A stretch of 64,000 bases of DNA from Rhynchonema sp. JSB1_4 (taxonomy: Eukaryota; Nematoda; Chromadorea; Monhysterida; Xyalidae): assembly GCA_030248065.1 (NCBI GenBank), contig JASAMV010008803.1, forward strand, positions 1-64,000. Direction: 5' to 3'. The notes beneath the pieces were generated by a model. That model made no database searches. It was given only the letters and a program-made list of their open reading frames with translations, and was not told where the DNA came from. Made by a program: the position numbers and the translations under genes. The stretch's first letter is position 1. The number at the start of each line of letters is the position of its first letter. Below, piece after piece: positions 25,001 through 40,000 of this stretch.

Positions 25001-28000
25001 TTTTTGACCACAACTGCCAGATTCTGACTTGCTGCGTATTATAGGTAATTGCTGACGTTTCCTCAGCTAACGAACTGAAAAATCCTGAGAAGCTAAGTTA
25101 AAGTTGCAAGACAAAACACCACAGTATTTTGTCATCTTGTTCTGCATCAGGAAATGCACAGCAAGAGGTTTAGAATTTCGCTCATGTTTTACGGATGAAC
25201 GACCTGGATTAAGGATTTTGCGTCAGCCTTTGGTCACGTTTAGCCTGAAAATAATTTTGTTAAAATTAAACATCAAAAAAATTTCAGGTCACCGCAACTC
25301 CGGCTGTGATGTTCGCAAACGGCAACAATTCAGCGGGTAAATCGTCACAAATGAAGGTTTGTTATCGAAATTTCACAATTTCACTGATTTTTTTTTTAAA
25401 AAAAACGATTTCTCCCAAACAGGTTACAAGTCTGGCCGGCAACTTCCATCAGTATCTGACGTTCGCCGTCAAAATCGCAGAGCTCCACGGTGGACAAGCA
25501 CATTTGGCACTGGCCAAGGTAATGTTTCACGCTTTCTTGAAAAAATGAGGACACATTAAAATGAACATTTTCAGAAGTCGCAAGATTGGCTGGCCGCTTG
25601 CGAGGCACGACTGTGTGCACCTGAAATCGTGTCCTATCTACGAGGTAATGGTCCATCAAATGCCGAGAGTGAAACATCATCCGTACCTCATGATCTCGCT
25701 GTGACGTGCAGTGTACTTGCCTATTTGACTGGTCTGGTGCAGGTGAGACTTTTTGCGTGATCTATTAAAGATACCAAACTTGGTGAGCGAATCTGCTCTG
25801 CTCATGTCACTTTTCTAAGGTCGATATTTACCGATTTTGACCAGTGTAGGAGTTGTTCCCTAAACCTCATCGCTGGTCACAATTAGTGGCATTAGTAAAT
25901 TGCACAAAATATCCTCAAATCAAAAAATCACGCGTGACCGGAGTCACATCCTATCCGATCACCAACTTTGGTGATGTCGTTGGTCATAATGTTTCAGGCC
26001 CTGCATCAACCTGATCCATCAAGTAAACGGGTCGAGATCAGCACCCAACCGGCTGCAGATCAGGATTACGACAGTGACCACGTGATGGTGCATGCCACAG
26101 ACGCAAATGCAGAGGATATGATGCACGCTACTAGATTAGCTGAGAAATTGTCCGGAGGTTATTGTTTGGGACTGGATAGGTTACACACCAACCTACAATA
26201 TATGTAGATAGAGTGGCATGATCGGGACCTGGCTTGTTTTCAATCGTTATCAAGACATTAACGACAGGTTGGAGACCAAACAGGCTCTCACTGCAGGCGC
26301 ATATATAACTCGGGGTATATATAACTCCATCACATGGAGAGGGCCACTATGAAGAGGATGGACGGCAAACACTATTTTCTCTCCCTCTTCGGGTCTAAGT
26401 CGAGACATCAAGCCAACCGACCTTGTCCATTCAGGCGTGGACGACGACAGCGGTGCGGAGGACTCGACTGGTGATGCGGAGGATGAGAATCAAGTGCTCA
26501 ACAACACACTGTGCACATTTACGGTGACGCAGAAAGAGTTCATGAATCAACATTGGTCAGTTATTTGGGGTAAACGGCATTGCAATTTCATGAAACCGTA
26601 ACCGAACTGGCAGGCCACTACAGAAGCCTTGATGGTACTTATCGTGACCAGGATAGTAACCCAGGTGGCAATTACCGTAACCCAACCATGTACAAACAGT
26701 AACCCGAATCCATTCCAGGTACCATTGTCACACGTGCGGCATGGTTGACGGCGAGGGTGTGTGCACGGTGTGCGCTAAAGTCTGCCATAAAGACCACGAC
26801 CTCAGTTACTCAAAATTCGGCTCATTCTTCTGTGACTGCGGCGCACGTCAGGTTGGGGACTTACTAAGCATTTTGTGAAACATCAGCTGGCCTGTCGAGC
26901 TTATCAACCTTTATTGTTACGCTCAGGCCGAATTCTGTCGCGCACTGACCAAACGCAGTGAAACATCAGCCAGCCTGCTGTCCGCTAAACGACGCACGTC
27001 CACGGCGCGACGGATAAGCAGAGATGGTGAGCTCACAAAGTTTTGAAGAATGTGTCATAATTTTTGTGTCTATGAGTTGTTTGTGAAAATCTTTTCTGCA
27101 CGCATTTCCAGCTGCACGGCCAGGCAGCAGCAGCACAGGCTCGAAATCCAAGTCAAAATCAAAATCCCTGAAACTGAAAATCGCTCGACCATCTGCTCCC
27201 GCTACAAGTGCTGGGACGGCGGACTCCATGTAAAACACACATTTTCTGTGAAACGATCCTATCATATTTCATTTTCGATATTTTTTCCAGTGATGCGAAT
27301 CGCAAACAGCCGGTGGTCAAATACAAACTGTGGGATTTTGTGGACACTTTTGACGTGCAACCAGACAACATTGACATGGACGTACGCAACGAAATTGGCA
27401 AAGAATTGGTGTGAATAGTTCTTTCGTTTTTCTTTACTGTGGAAACGTTTACATGACACAAAATCAATAAAATTTGACTGCTATTGTTAGTCCGGCTCCG
27501 TCTGTCAACGCGTGTTGAACATGCTCGCCGTTCTACTGCCCGCCGTGTCAACAGGTTCGCAGAAATGAATGAAAAACTTCAATTTTTCACCGCTAATGGT
27601 ACAATCGTCAATTAAAGTGGTCAACTTTCGTCGTCAGCTCAAGTAGTCTTAAATGAGCGCCAGAAATTGTTCATGATGATCTGAGTTGACGACAGTACTC
27701 AGCCGGAATTTTTCATTTTGTTTTTTTTTCTGTAAAAAACACCGTCAAGCTATTCATCCTCAGGTGCTGAGCAACGCACGGCCAGTGCAGCATGGCAAGC
27801 GAGACGTAGAGCCTATGAAACATTACATGATGTGGAACATCAACTGGTGGTCGATGAAAGTAGAAAATTGATGGTAAGGGTGGCTTTTCGCATTATGCGT
27901 TTTTGGGATGATTAGTGGTGCATGATCTTGATAAATTTTAACACGCGCAACTTTGCCTGAATTTTCAGGTTCACGAACATGGCTCGTCGTCCGGCATCAT

Positions 28001-31000
28001 TGACGGTTTGAAAGCGAACTTCACTGGCGATCAGGTTTGAAGACTTGTCTACGTTTTGAAAATATAATCATTTTGATCGAAACTTGTGCGTGCTTTCAGG
28101 CACAAACCATCCGTCACCTGACCCAATCCCAGTACATCCAGCGAAAATACATGGCCCTGTGCGAACTACGGGACAAGAACAAACAATTCGTCGTGATCGC
28201 GCATGACCGAGTGAAGGTTGCTGTCGTTAAAAATGGAGACTTTCATTGTTAAACCACGATGTCTGAATCCCCAGAATTTGCCACAGGTATCAATCATTCA
28301 ATGTTCATCTCTGGTGTCACAACTGCACGCGAACAAGAAGAAGCTGGCCATAACCAAATGTATGTCGGATACCATGCTATTCAATGTGCTCACAGTGTCT
28401 GCGTGTGGGGACTGCGTCGCTGTGACTGGACTCAAGGTTTTGTACTTTTCTGTACTAAAATTGCCTTGACGAGTCAGGCTAGATGTGACATCCCACATTT
28501 CTCCACACAGGACTGTCACGTGATGCAAATCGGCTCTGGTGGCACCGTACTGGAGAAATTCGTGTTGGCTACAAACTTGGACACAGGAAATTATGTTGTC
28601 AAGGTCAGTTAGCCTTGAAGAATCGAGCTATCGACAAGGCACATTTCTCTGTTACCGCACTCCATTATCTACAGTAACTCATATCCATTCTAGGTCGAAT
28701 GGTGCCATCAACTTCGAGGTCTGCTTGCACTGATCACGGGCGACTTTGTGTCCATCTACAATTTGTGTGTGGATGCAACAAAGCCATTGCATCAACTTGT
28801 GCTGCCTGTCGGCAACGTCAGGGACGCTACTTTCATGTGCTCTGGTTCGTTTATTTGTTCGTTTTTGTTTTAACAATCGAGCCAGTATTACAGTTGATGA
28901 TCGCTGCCATCCGTTTCAGTTATGACTTGGGCACGTAATTTTTTATGCTGGCATTATCTTTAGATGTACCTGACGCCACTAACATCTCCAGCGTAAAAGT
29001 TGTTTATTTCAAATCTCTGGTACCAACTTTTACGCTGGTCAATATCATCCGCGCAAATCCAGAGTGCGTGACTAAAACCGGATCGACGCGAATCGGCCGA
29101 TCACCCAGTTTCCAGATTCTTCTGACTGATTTTATTGAATGAATTTCCTGAGATTTCAAGGGAACCAGTCAGTTTCAGAAAAGGATGGCTCGCTCGAACC
29201 AACACTGCTGATTCTCTCGTCACTTGGTCAAATCTACGCCCAACCATTGGACGATAGCTGTGTCTACGACGGGACTGACCCGTTTTATGTCACCGAAAGT
29301 GCGTTATCTTGTCAAAACACACTGATTTTTGAAGACAACTTCAATTTATAATGTTTCAGGTGTGTTAGTCGATCATCCCTTGGTTACGGAAGTTGATGGT
29401 ACAGTGCTGGGTGGTGGTGTGTCTATTCATTACTCGCATCTGCTGCGTCTGTTGTGTGTTGCGTATCAACAAGGTCTGATTTTCTCTTTAATTAAATTTT
29501 GGAAATTTTCTAGCTGGATCGCATTTTATCGAACTACAGGCACGAACCTGCTGATTCCATTCGAGACAATGCAAAATCGAGTGACGAAAATCTTCATGCT
29601 GCCGCCGCTGAAGAAATGGTTAGTTCTGTACTTTGTCAACGCGCCTGTTAACAATCCGATGTTTCACAATGTGAAAGACAGCCGAGTCCTTTCGATTCAT
29701 TTTGTCTCGTTCTAAAGTTGGTGCAATCTATCACATTAAAAATAAAAGTTTGAAGTTAACACGACCGCTGATGGCATTGCCGTTGCCACGCCACCTTTTT
29801 GTGCTCGTGTTTGTCGACACTAAGCTATGAATAACATTTACGCTGGTCATACGCTGGTCAATGTAATCCCAAATGTGCATTTTGCAGCTGCGACGACACG
29901 CCAGGCAAGGAGGTGGCCCTTCTGGATTGGCGGGAGTCCTCCTCACATCCTGGTCTGCTTACGGCCATCCAGTCTGGCACGGGCATACCGGTGATGTGCT
30001 ACTTTGGTCCAACCGCCTTGCATGTTCAGGCACTCAGCCAGGCTGTGGCTAAGACCAAGCCATTAGATCGAGTATTGGTGCCGAGTTTGACTGCTGATCC
30101 AACGGTTGGTTTTTGAATTTTTACTGATTTGCAAAATTTTGTTTATTTCTTGTCCTTTATAATTTGTCTGCACTGCTTCAACGTGTGTCTGGCCTGATTG
30201 TTTTTTTTATTCTGAACGTTCACTCTCCAAAGGCAAGAAAGTGACGTTGTTTTAGCGAACACTCTGAGCAAAAGTGGGAAATTCCCGTGAGCGAGGAAAT
30301 TTATTGAAAAGTCAGTGCACAGTTAGGGCAGTTTTTTTGTCAGATGCGGTAGTCGCATGAATAAAAACAACATATAATTTTGATCGGCCTTCGCTCAATC
30401 CATGTGGTCGAAGACAAAGTGATTATAATTGTTCTTATTCATCTGATTTGCACGACGACCAGTTCTGAACTGCACATTTACATAATTACAAAACAAGACA
30501 GGTGTATTACATTTCGCTTTTTCTCGCGCGCGCGTTGTGATGACAATTTCTCATTTATGTGCGCGTGGACCGCTGATTTTCGCGCGCAAAACGCGTTTTT
30601 CAACGCGCGTGATGGACATTATAATTTCATCACAACAAGATAAACGCAAATTAGTGCAAAAAAAAGTTGTTCGATTAGTAAACGAGATAACCTTCAAACT
30701 CCTTCCAGCGCACGGGCGTGATTTCTGTGTGCGAAGACGGATCACTGCAATATTTCTGTGCTTCATCCGAACATTGGCTCGACTTTTGGTTCCTGCCGCC
30801 GGCAGCAGACGGGGAGCTGGCCATGAAGAACATACCCGGTGAATATCTCTCTTTTTCATTTTTATTACATTGAAAATTTGCATTGTTTCATTTCTTAAAG
30901 GTACCCATCCGTTGATGTTGCGGAAAATCGGTCGTAAACGTGGTTCGAGCTCACAGCACGTGACGTTCCCGGTGGACTTCTTCGAGAGTTGCCAGTTGTT

Positions 31001-34000
31001 GACCGATGTTGAGGTACATACTAGACGAAATAGGAACTAAAAATGCAAAATATATATAAAAATGTAACCTTAGTTCGGCGGCAACGATCTGCTATCGCGC
31101 TATGACGCAGCACAACTCAAGAACCGACTGTCAACATCGAGCTCGTTTGTGGCGTGTCCGAAAAGTACCGGATTTGAATTGACCATCAACGTGAGTTGAA
31201 TACATATAGTAGCTATTATAATTTTCATGAGAGTTGCTCAGCGGTTTTTGTTGATACCAGGTGCCGCGGGAGACATTCGGCACCACCACCGATGGGCGTG
31301 GTTGCAAGAGAGCACCGCTGGGCATGATAACAGATAAAAGTGATGATTAGGTATATTCAGATCCGACGGCTTGTCTTCCAACCTACAGGTTCGCGAGGCC
31401 AACATGGTGCCATGCGGTATCCGAGTCGAATTGGGTCGTCAGTCAATCGATAAATATCCAACGTACATCGAAGTGTTCGGTCGTCGTCGACTTCTGCAAT
31501 TGGTCAGGGCCAGATGGTACGACATACCGCTGCAAAGGGATGAGGCGGTCGCTGCCACTCGGGGATTCACTGTCAAATGTTAGTCCATCATCATTTGAAT
31601 ATGACACTTTCGGTCACTTAGCAAGAATGTTCAATATTCACACAGTAAAGTGGTGCGCCTAACTTTTTTGAGCTGAATCAGTTCGCAATTGTGGCGCAGT
31701 GCACCCTGCTCTGTGGTAAAACCCATTGAGAGATTCACTCGGTCCTGTGACAAGCAACGTTTTTGATCGAGTTGGAGCATTAACTCTTACCGGCACCAGA
31801 GCTGGTCATTTAGGTAGTGTAAGAGGAAGAGCTCTTAATTTCGTTGTAACTTGTAATTTCAATTTCAGTAAAAACTTAGAATCTGCAATTTTGCAGTCGG
31901 CCCGTCATTGGAGAGTATCCACCAGTCGGCGAACAATCCCGAGGGTTCAAGTCTGATCGTAGTCGATAGCGTCCGAGTGCACGGCCAGTCAAAGGAACAA
32001 TTTGGATGGTCGGATGAATTATATGAGATGGCTGAAGCATCAGTGCGCTCGCGACAGACTGCTGCCGGTGTCGCAGGTGGGCAAGTCAACGTTTGTGTTC
32101 TGCTGAAAAGCTAGCCTCGGAGAGGGTATCTGACGGTCACCAAGTTCCCAACCGTTTGCTTTACTGAGGTATAATGATGGCCAACTTGATGATCGGATTT
32201 GTGTTGCTCACGTAATTGATTTTTTTGGATTTGTTCGACACTTCTGATTGCGACCAGCCGAGCAAATTGGTTTCCTGTATTTTTTAGGCCGGTTGAAACC
32301 TTGAATTGGCGAAAAAAATTTCAAAACACAATTGTAATTCAAATAGAGTCTTGTGATCAAGACAAGACGATTTCATGACCGAATTGGGTGCATGCCAATT
32401 CGCAAATTCAAATTCACAGGTTCCCGCCATCGTTCATCCTCCACGCCACCGGTGGGTGACTATCCATTCCTCGATCCAGCCGCAGACCGGCATCGTTCAC
32501 CAGTGTCATCCACCAACGGTGATGTTTCACATGCTTATAATCTACAACCATTTGTGCCCGAGGTTACGGTAATGTGCGGTATGCAGCTGTTGCGCTCGTA
32601 TTTCGATGTGCTCGATAACGGGGTGGGTGGATTGGATTATTTTTTGTTTGTTTGAGGAATGGCTCGAAATTGACGTTTAGGCATGTGATCTTTCACTTGA
32701 AACAACGCGACAATACAACACAACGTTGTTTTCACTTTTCGTGTTCAAAGCGATAAGATTTGCTCTCTCCGCTTATTGCATTCGCACTGACGATGTCGGT
32801 ATGCACTGCTCCTCTGTGAGAGCACGACAAAATGGGGCAAAACCAGCATCATTCTATTTTTGACAACCAAAGATTATTCCTTTCAGGACCGTCCCAAATC
32901 GGCCGTCGATCTGACCACAAGTGTTCTGTGCAGCAATCTGCACGTTGCACCAATACAAACGGCAAAGTCGGTGCTCAGACAGTTGTTCAGCACAAAGGAG
33001 GCCTACTACAGTCATATTGTTGGTTTATTACTTTAAAATAGTTTTGATTTTATGATTTTTAAGCTTGTGCAATTTACAGGACAATTTCCTGCTTTCGTTC
33101 GTGCACACCAGTTTGGAGACGGTGAAGCGTCACAAGGATGCGGATCTACTTGTTCGATTGTTGCTTATCGCCCGGGATATATCGGCACGACGCGCCAGCA
33201 ATTTTGTGAAATTCACCAAAGCACTATGCGAACAGGAGAAGAAGGGCAAAGGTTACAATTACACTGGTCGGCATTAAATCTTGTGATCAAGGTCCGAATT
33301 GTGTTGGTCACGTGACGTTGTTGTATTAATGATGTGAATTTGGAGATTTACTGATGCCAACAAATTCACTCTGCTCTTGTTATCATGCCCGTTTGTGACG
33401 TGCACCGTGCTAATCACGCAAAAAAAGCAAATCAAACATATTTTGCCAGGATCCAAACAACCCCAGTCATCCATTCATTTCCTGCAACGTTTGTTGTCAG
33501 TGTTCTGGCACATCAGTCAGACGCAGACCAAGACCGATTGTGTACAAGCACTACCGGCCAATCGCACTTATGCCAGGAATCAGAGTCTATTGGTAATTTT
33601 GGCTGGGTGCTTTTTCATGTTATTGGATTTTTACCACCGTTACGAAACGTGCTATGGGCAGGGCCGCCGAAATTTTCCTCATTAAATTTATGGTTATTGT
33701 AAAAGAATGTGCTAGCTTTCCAAGAATTGCGAGTGTGGGTAATGCAGTATTACTGAATTTGAACAAAATATCGTTTAAATATGCACAAAACAAACTTTTT
33801 TTAGGTCCGCTGCATAGTCGGCATTCTGCACACATTTGTGACACAGTGCCAGGATCAACCTGAAGCGGAGGAAGTCACCAAACTGGTCGTGTCCGAATAC
33901 GCCAACATGTTGTTGACCAAGGTTTGACCTGTTTTCAATTTCACTTGTCTACATTTTCACAATGCATGTGAAATAGTTATAATTTGCAGCTATTGTTCGA

Positions 34001-37000
34001 GAAACTCGCGATTTTTTTTATCAACCAAATGTTTCAGAACGCTTCGATCCGCTGTGCATCTCAACAAGCGCTGTCCAACCTCTATCGTTCCAAAGTGTTG
34101 CGCATTCGCAAACGCCACAGCCAAGATGTGAAACCGAGTGGCTTGATGCCGCCACCAACTGCGTCGCCGCGATCTGCGTCACCACCTGGTAAGGCAAACT
34201 TGGCTGAATATGGTGCTTTGGAACTTTTATGCTGCCAGGGGTCAGGCAGAGTAATGTCATTAAATTCACTCAATTTTCAGACTCACCTTATAGAATGATC
34301 GAGACATTTTCGTTCGGTTAGAGCTTGAAACCGCTGGGTATTATAGCAGAGCTTGCGCCAAAAACAAACGTTGATAAATATTCTTGTATCCCTGTCTAGT
34401 ATCTATGCATTATTACAGACACGGCGGCATTCCCGGCACAACAACAGGCCAATCGTCAGGCCACACTCAACATTCTGTTGGAACAAATGGCAGCAGCTGC
34501 TGTCCAACAACAGGGTGGTGGTCAACAAGTGGTACAGGGTGGGCCAGCAGATGACGGTGCCCCTCTTGTCTTGGTTGGTGTTCTTTTGGGTCACATCAGT
34601 ATAGAACCATATTCTGCAACGTTTGCCCGCAGGTGGGTGATTTGATGCACGAGTTCGACGAAGACGATGATGAAATGGATGATGAAGATGACGATGAGTA
34701 TGAGGATGCGACACAGGGTGACCCAGTGAGTTCATTTTGCATACCAAAGCGCATCTACTGCCTTGCGGGAAGTACAGGGCGTCCCGAAAGTACTTTATTC
34801 TTTTGCTAATACAGGATGACGAGGACTTTGAGCAAGACGACGATGACGATGACGACGGCGGAGAGGCAGGTGACTACGCACAACAATTGCAACAGTTGCT
34901 GGCCAATGCTGCCATGTTGAATGCTGAACAGGGTCAGCAACAAGCCGGTTAGTGGTATGAAACATCTAGTTATTGTCCCTGGGCCTGCAGTGATGCTTCC
35001 TTTAGAATGGTGTTTGGTGATCGGACCAAGGCAGGTCCGGTATCCCATCGGATCAGAACATCAAGTTTGATGCCGCTTTAGTGGTATCAGCATCAGCTAG
35101 TGGTATCAGCATCAGCAACGGCGAATGAACTCTGGAACCACCCTGTAAGTCATTGCAGATGTGGCGCACGACGATGACGTCGCTGAACTGGAACTGGCCA
35201 TCGCGCTCAGTTTGCAGGACAATCAGGTTTGACGCAGTGTTAACGATAATTTTCTCTTCTTTGCCATTTTAAAAACTCTGAACGTTTTTCAGGAGGCTCC
35301 CCCATCAGCCGTGGCAGCTCCGGCGCCAAACACTGGTCAACCCCCGAATGTGGAGGAATTTCTGGTGCCCGACGCGCCGCTGGTTGAACAGGAGTCGGCT
35401 CATTTATCGGACACAACCGCGTCGGGAGGTGAGTGTAATGTAGGCATTATTTGTTTTGTTTTTTCGTTATGATGTATATATTTTACCACTGTACCTTCTT
35501 CTTAGTGACCTTCCACAGAACAGCTAAAGGGTGTTTTTGTTCCTAATCATCTTCTGTTACCCTAAGTTTCACATTGCGGATTTTCTTCATTGGAGACGAA
35601 AAACCGTCGTCCTTGTCACTATAAAGAGGGTGGACCGTCTGATATTTGTTGTAAAAATCACAAAATTGTTGTGCTGCAGGCTACAGCGACGATGAAGTTC
35701 CATCAGCGCGTGTGGTCGAAGTCTCTCAATCGTCGATCGGGACCAATCAATTACCGATCGATCAGCTGATTGGCCAGTCCACGTCTACCAGTGCAACTGC
35801 GAGCACAAGCAATGCGCAAATACCAGCCAGTGGCAGTGCACCTGTGGCCATCGCTGAGGCTGATAATGGCGATATGACGAAGTCAAGCTCGGAGGCTGAA
35901 AACCAACAAACGATGTGCGAAATTTTTTTGTGATGTTTCATCCAGGCTTTTTGTATCTTTATTTCTGGTACTCACTTCGATGTCTGATTCATTCGCACCG
36001 GCGACGATCGAACTTGGGCAATGCCAATCACCTTGGGTCGATATTTGGCTGACCACCACCTGAGTTGCCACTTTCCAGATTGATCGCGTCTCTACTACGT
36101 CATCTGATCCAGCGACTTCCATCTCCCGAAAACACCGACATCAGTGGATTACAGGCAGTCGCGTTCATGCAGTAAGTGAGCTCTTGTGTTCTGTTTTCGT
36201 TTCTTTCTTCATTGTTATTCATATTTGTCCTTTTTCTCTGGGAATCTTCGTTCTGTAAAGTCCAGCGGCAGCGTTTTGTCCAATATTATCTGCTATTTGT
36301 ACGCTAACTGATACAGCTCATTCACTTGTACAGTAACTGTCAAATATCAACATCAAACAGCGTGCCAATACAACGAGCATGAGCAAAGATGACAAGCTAC
36401 TTCTCCAGCAACCTGATATCATTGCAGAACGATTCTGATGCTTCTCAACGAACTGCGTGTGGAATATCATCCGGAGCACGCCGAACTGATAACTGAAACA
36501 TTACAAAAAGTGGTCAACACAATTGTGTACACAAAAGGTATGTGCGGGAGAATTGCCTAATTGTTTTTGCCTGATTTATCAAGTGATTCATCCTATTTTT
36601 TAGACAACATTGACGATCTGAAACAACGAACCACAGCAGCCGAGCACACGCTGTTGATGCTGCGATTTGTGAGTGTGCTGTTGTCGAAAGCTAAATCGAA
36701 GGACAGGACCAGCTTCACACATGTTGGTGTTTTGAGACATCTGAAAAATACTTTCGCTCAAAAGTAAACTAAACCTAAAAGCAAAAAAACCCATTTCAGA
36801 CCGACAAATTTCTGGCCACCGAAACGGCGCGTTTGCTGAAAGAAGCCGAGGTGATCGAACATTGTAGACTGATTCTGTCGACCATCAAACCCACTTGGAT
36901 CAAGGATAATGCGGTTAGATAACAAACAAGATGGATATTTTCGCGCAATTGTTGAAAAAAATCTATTAAGATGCGCTAATAAGATGTCCAGCTGATGTTT

Positions 37001-40000
37001 CACAAAGACGCTACTTCAGACGTTCGACCCCAACAGTCCAGTGGACGAGTTTGCAATCGATGATTTCGGCTCGCCCGAACCACAGGGCCCAATGGGTGCC
37101 AAATCGGATGTACGCTCATTGTCCAGAAAATGTTCTGACCCAATCCCGGATATGTCGCCATTCTTTCTGCCACCCTACGTCAAAGAACATTGGACCGATC
37201 TGTTTGAATGCTACAGTAGTCTGTTGCCCGAGATGGCGCTGAGGATACCGTATCAGGTTGGTGTCATGCTTGTCAGAGTGACTGTATGTTGTGTGGTACC
37301 TGCCGTAATTCTTGTTAAAATAATGAAATTTGCAGATTTACAAAGTGGCTGAAGCCTGGCCGGGCTGCGTGACCGCATTCACCTGGCCACCCATTTGGCA
37401 CAAACTGTTGTGCGAGGTTTGTGTGATGTTTCGTTCACTTTGCGGTGGGGGGTAAACGTACAGTAACCCGTGTCCATTTTAGTACGTCTCGGTGCAAGAG
37501 GGCACTTTCGTACGGCGACAAGCGCGAAAAGTTAGAAATTAGTTTGCTGTTCTTTTCTGACAAAAGTGGAAACAATAACTCCAATCCCACATTATTACAG
37601 CTTCTGATGGTGATCGCTGGAGGCAAGAATGGTTATCGTCAAGTTCGTGACCAGCACCTTTCGAACGCACATTTGAGTGCGGTCAGATGCCTGATCAAGG
37701 AAGGTGGACGCAGTGCTGCCCCGGCCGACACCGATGGCGGCATGCCGTTCATTGTCATGAATCAACTGGTTCGTAGATCATTGTGTAGATTTTCACATTT
37801 ATTGTGTGCTTCTTAACACATCTTGTATGACTTTTTTTAGATGGAGCGACTGAAGATCCTGAGCGACATAGCCACATCGCGACCCGACAATTGGCTGACC
37901 GTGTGTCACAGCGGCACTCTACCGGATGAACGTTGGTTGATTTTCTGATCACAAAAAAACTGAACAATTTTTGCTGAATTTCTCCAAACAAGTTCCAGCT
38001 GACATAATGTCGTTCCTACTCCGTCTGGCCAATCGGGTGCCCGACGTCATCAGCCACGTGGTGATCGAACTCATCAGAGCCGCCGTTTGTCCGGCGACCA
38101 CCACCGCCGTGTTGGACTTTCTCATTCAAATGGCACAGGTTCGAGAATCCGAAATATCCAGGATCCTAAACTGCCGTAGCCGATCTGATCACCAAGCTTG
38201 ACACCGCCCGTAATTTTGTTTCCAACTTGTATCATGGGCATGGCGGCGTGCGTGTTGGTTACAATTCTGTGTAAGGCTCGACCTTTCTTATCTTTCCCAT
38301 CTACAGCCGTCAACGCCAGAGGTCGCCCCTATCGCCGACGCCAGCCAATCAGCTGAACGCCGCTGCGCGCTGATTGGCTGCATGCTCGCGTGGGACCAAG
38401 GCCAAGCATTTGAAACATTTGCACAGCGATACTTGCTTGAGTGTAACGTGCCTGAGCGGAGATGGCAAGTTCACGGACTGGTATACGCAATGTTTGAGTG
38501 AGTGTCGTCTTGGGTTTTACACTCAGGTTCATTTTTTTTGGCTAAAATAAATAAAAAAATGAACAAATTTTTTCACTGAGGATGAATGAATAACTACAAA
38601 ATGAGAAAAGAGCACAAACGAAACCTTGCTCTCACAGTATGTTATCACGCCCATCAATGTCATGTAGGCAGGGGCTTATGAGAAACGTGTTTTTTGGTTG
38701 CCCGCTACGACCGGTTTTCACAAACTCGGTGGTGCACCAGGTCCTCGTCAGTGCGAAGGGACCCGGGTCCTGCGGGATCCAACAAGCCCTTCGAGTTGCT
38801 GGTTTAATGGCATGTCTTGTTTACGTGATTGAATCCATCGTCAAATGAAACATCATCTTCCACAGAGGCAGCACAGCCGAGCACCGTCAGTTCATGTTGT
38901 CGTTGTTGGTTGACAAACTGTGGCCGTTGTCCGATTCGTACGGCGTGAAAGCGAATCAATTGATCGATCTAATCGGCGTGTTCACACTCAAATCCGCCGA
39001 CATCGATGCGAAAAAACGATTTGCGGCCAAAGTGATGCACAAATTCACGACCGCCTCCAATGCGCTACAGATGCATGCGAATGCCAATCTCTACAGGTAC
39101 GGTGCCAATATGCGTGTGGATGGGACCCAGAATGTTGACTTTGGGCTTGGGACCGATTGCTATGCTAATGTACATTACGTATTCATAAACTTGCGTTAGC
39201 ACAACTCACTCAGCTCATTAATTATCGATCGCATTCAACACACAGCCACAGGCCCAGGTGGCCAGCTGTGGGATGTTACGCGTTTGGATTACCAGACTAT
39301 ACAACTGGAGAACTGACGGAATTTTCCCATAAACATACAAGGTACCAAACCTTACTCCGCAGTTGGGCCTATGCTCATGTGGCAGAGGGACATTTTTGAT
39401 GGAGCGCTGCTGGGGTAACCGGCGGCAAAATTGAACAACGTGGGGGCTATGTGTGATTTGGATATTTGCTGCGACGACACTGATTTCGACCAGCAGCATG
39501 AGTTCGTCAGTTTTAAACACATCTTCGCTGCTCCAAATTTGCGTGTTATCAGAAAATCTCCTGGAACTGACTTTCATATCGGTACAACGTCACTTGACCC
39601 GGACCAGACCGATAGAAAGGTTTGACGTGGGCGATGATGTTGTTTTCACCCTGATTGTGCATCGAATTGCAGCGTGTTGGGCACGTTCGTCGACATGGAC
39701 GTCGGTTTCTACCTGGAGTCCAATCCGTGTCTGGTGTGCAACAATCCGGAACTGCCGATGACAAACGTCAAGTTGAACGCTGTCAGACTCGACTCGCGCT
39801 CAACCACCAGCTCGCAAGTCGTCAAAATGGTCGGCACACATGAAATTGCGAAATTGACCATTAAATTCAGGTATTGAATGCGAAACAGAATGAAATGTTT
39901 TGTAACTTGTGTAAATCTTACAAATACCCAATAGTTCAGTTTTTGACGATTCGATCATTCTAGTTGTCATGCTTAAAAATAACACGAAATGCGTGCAGAA

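Larger units (their letters stand above)
10003..25742 (+). other. UBR4: UBR4 N-terminal helical-repeat region (exons)
   Basis: Exons read with matching phases include 10169-10266, 10357-10460, 10526-10652, 10966-11101, 11287-11581 (Ser/Gly/Gln-rich), 11935-12134, 12315-12436, 12659-12765, 13115-13348, 13640-13762, 14189-14278, 14342-14490, 14819-14993, 15059-15153, about 16003-16141 ([20 protein letters not shown]), about 17706-17811, 18820-18947, 19660-19786, 20229-20492 (Ser/Thr-rich), 22933-23034, 24775-24951, 25423-25519 and 25575-25742 ([12 protein letters not shown]). They are Leu-rich amphipathic helices, as expected of the armadillo-like solenoid of UBR4. A coding segment at about 13405-13550 ([16 protein letters not shown]) may be a further exon. 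Confidence 0.75.
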
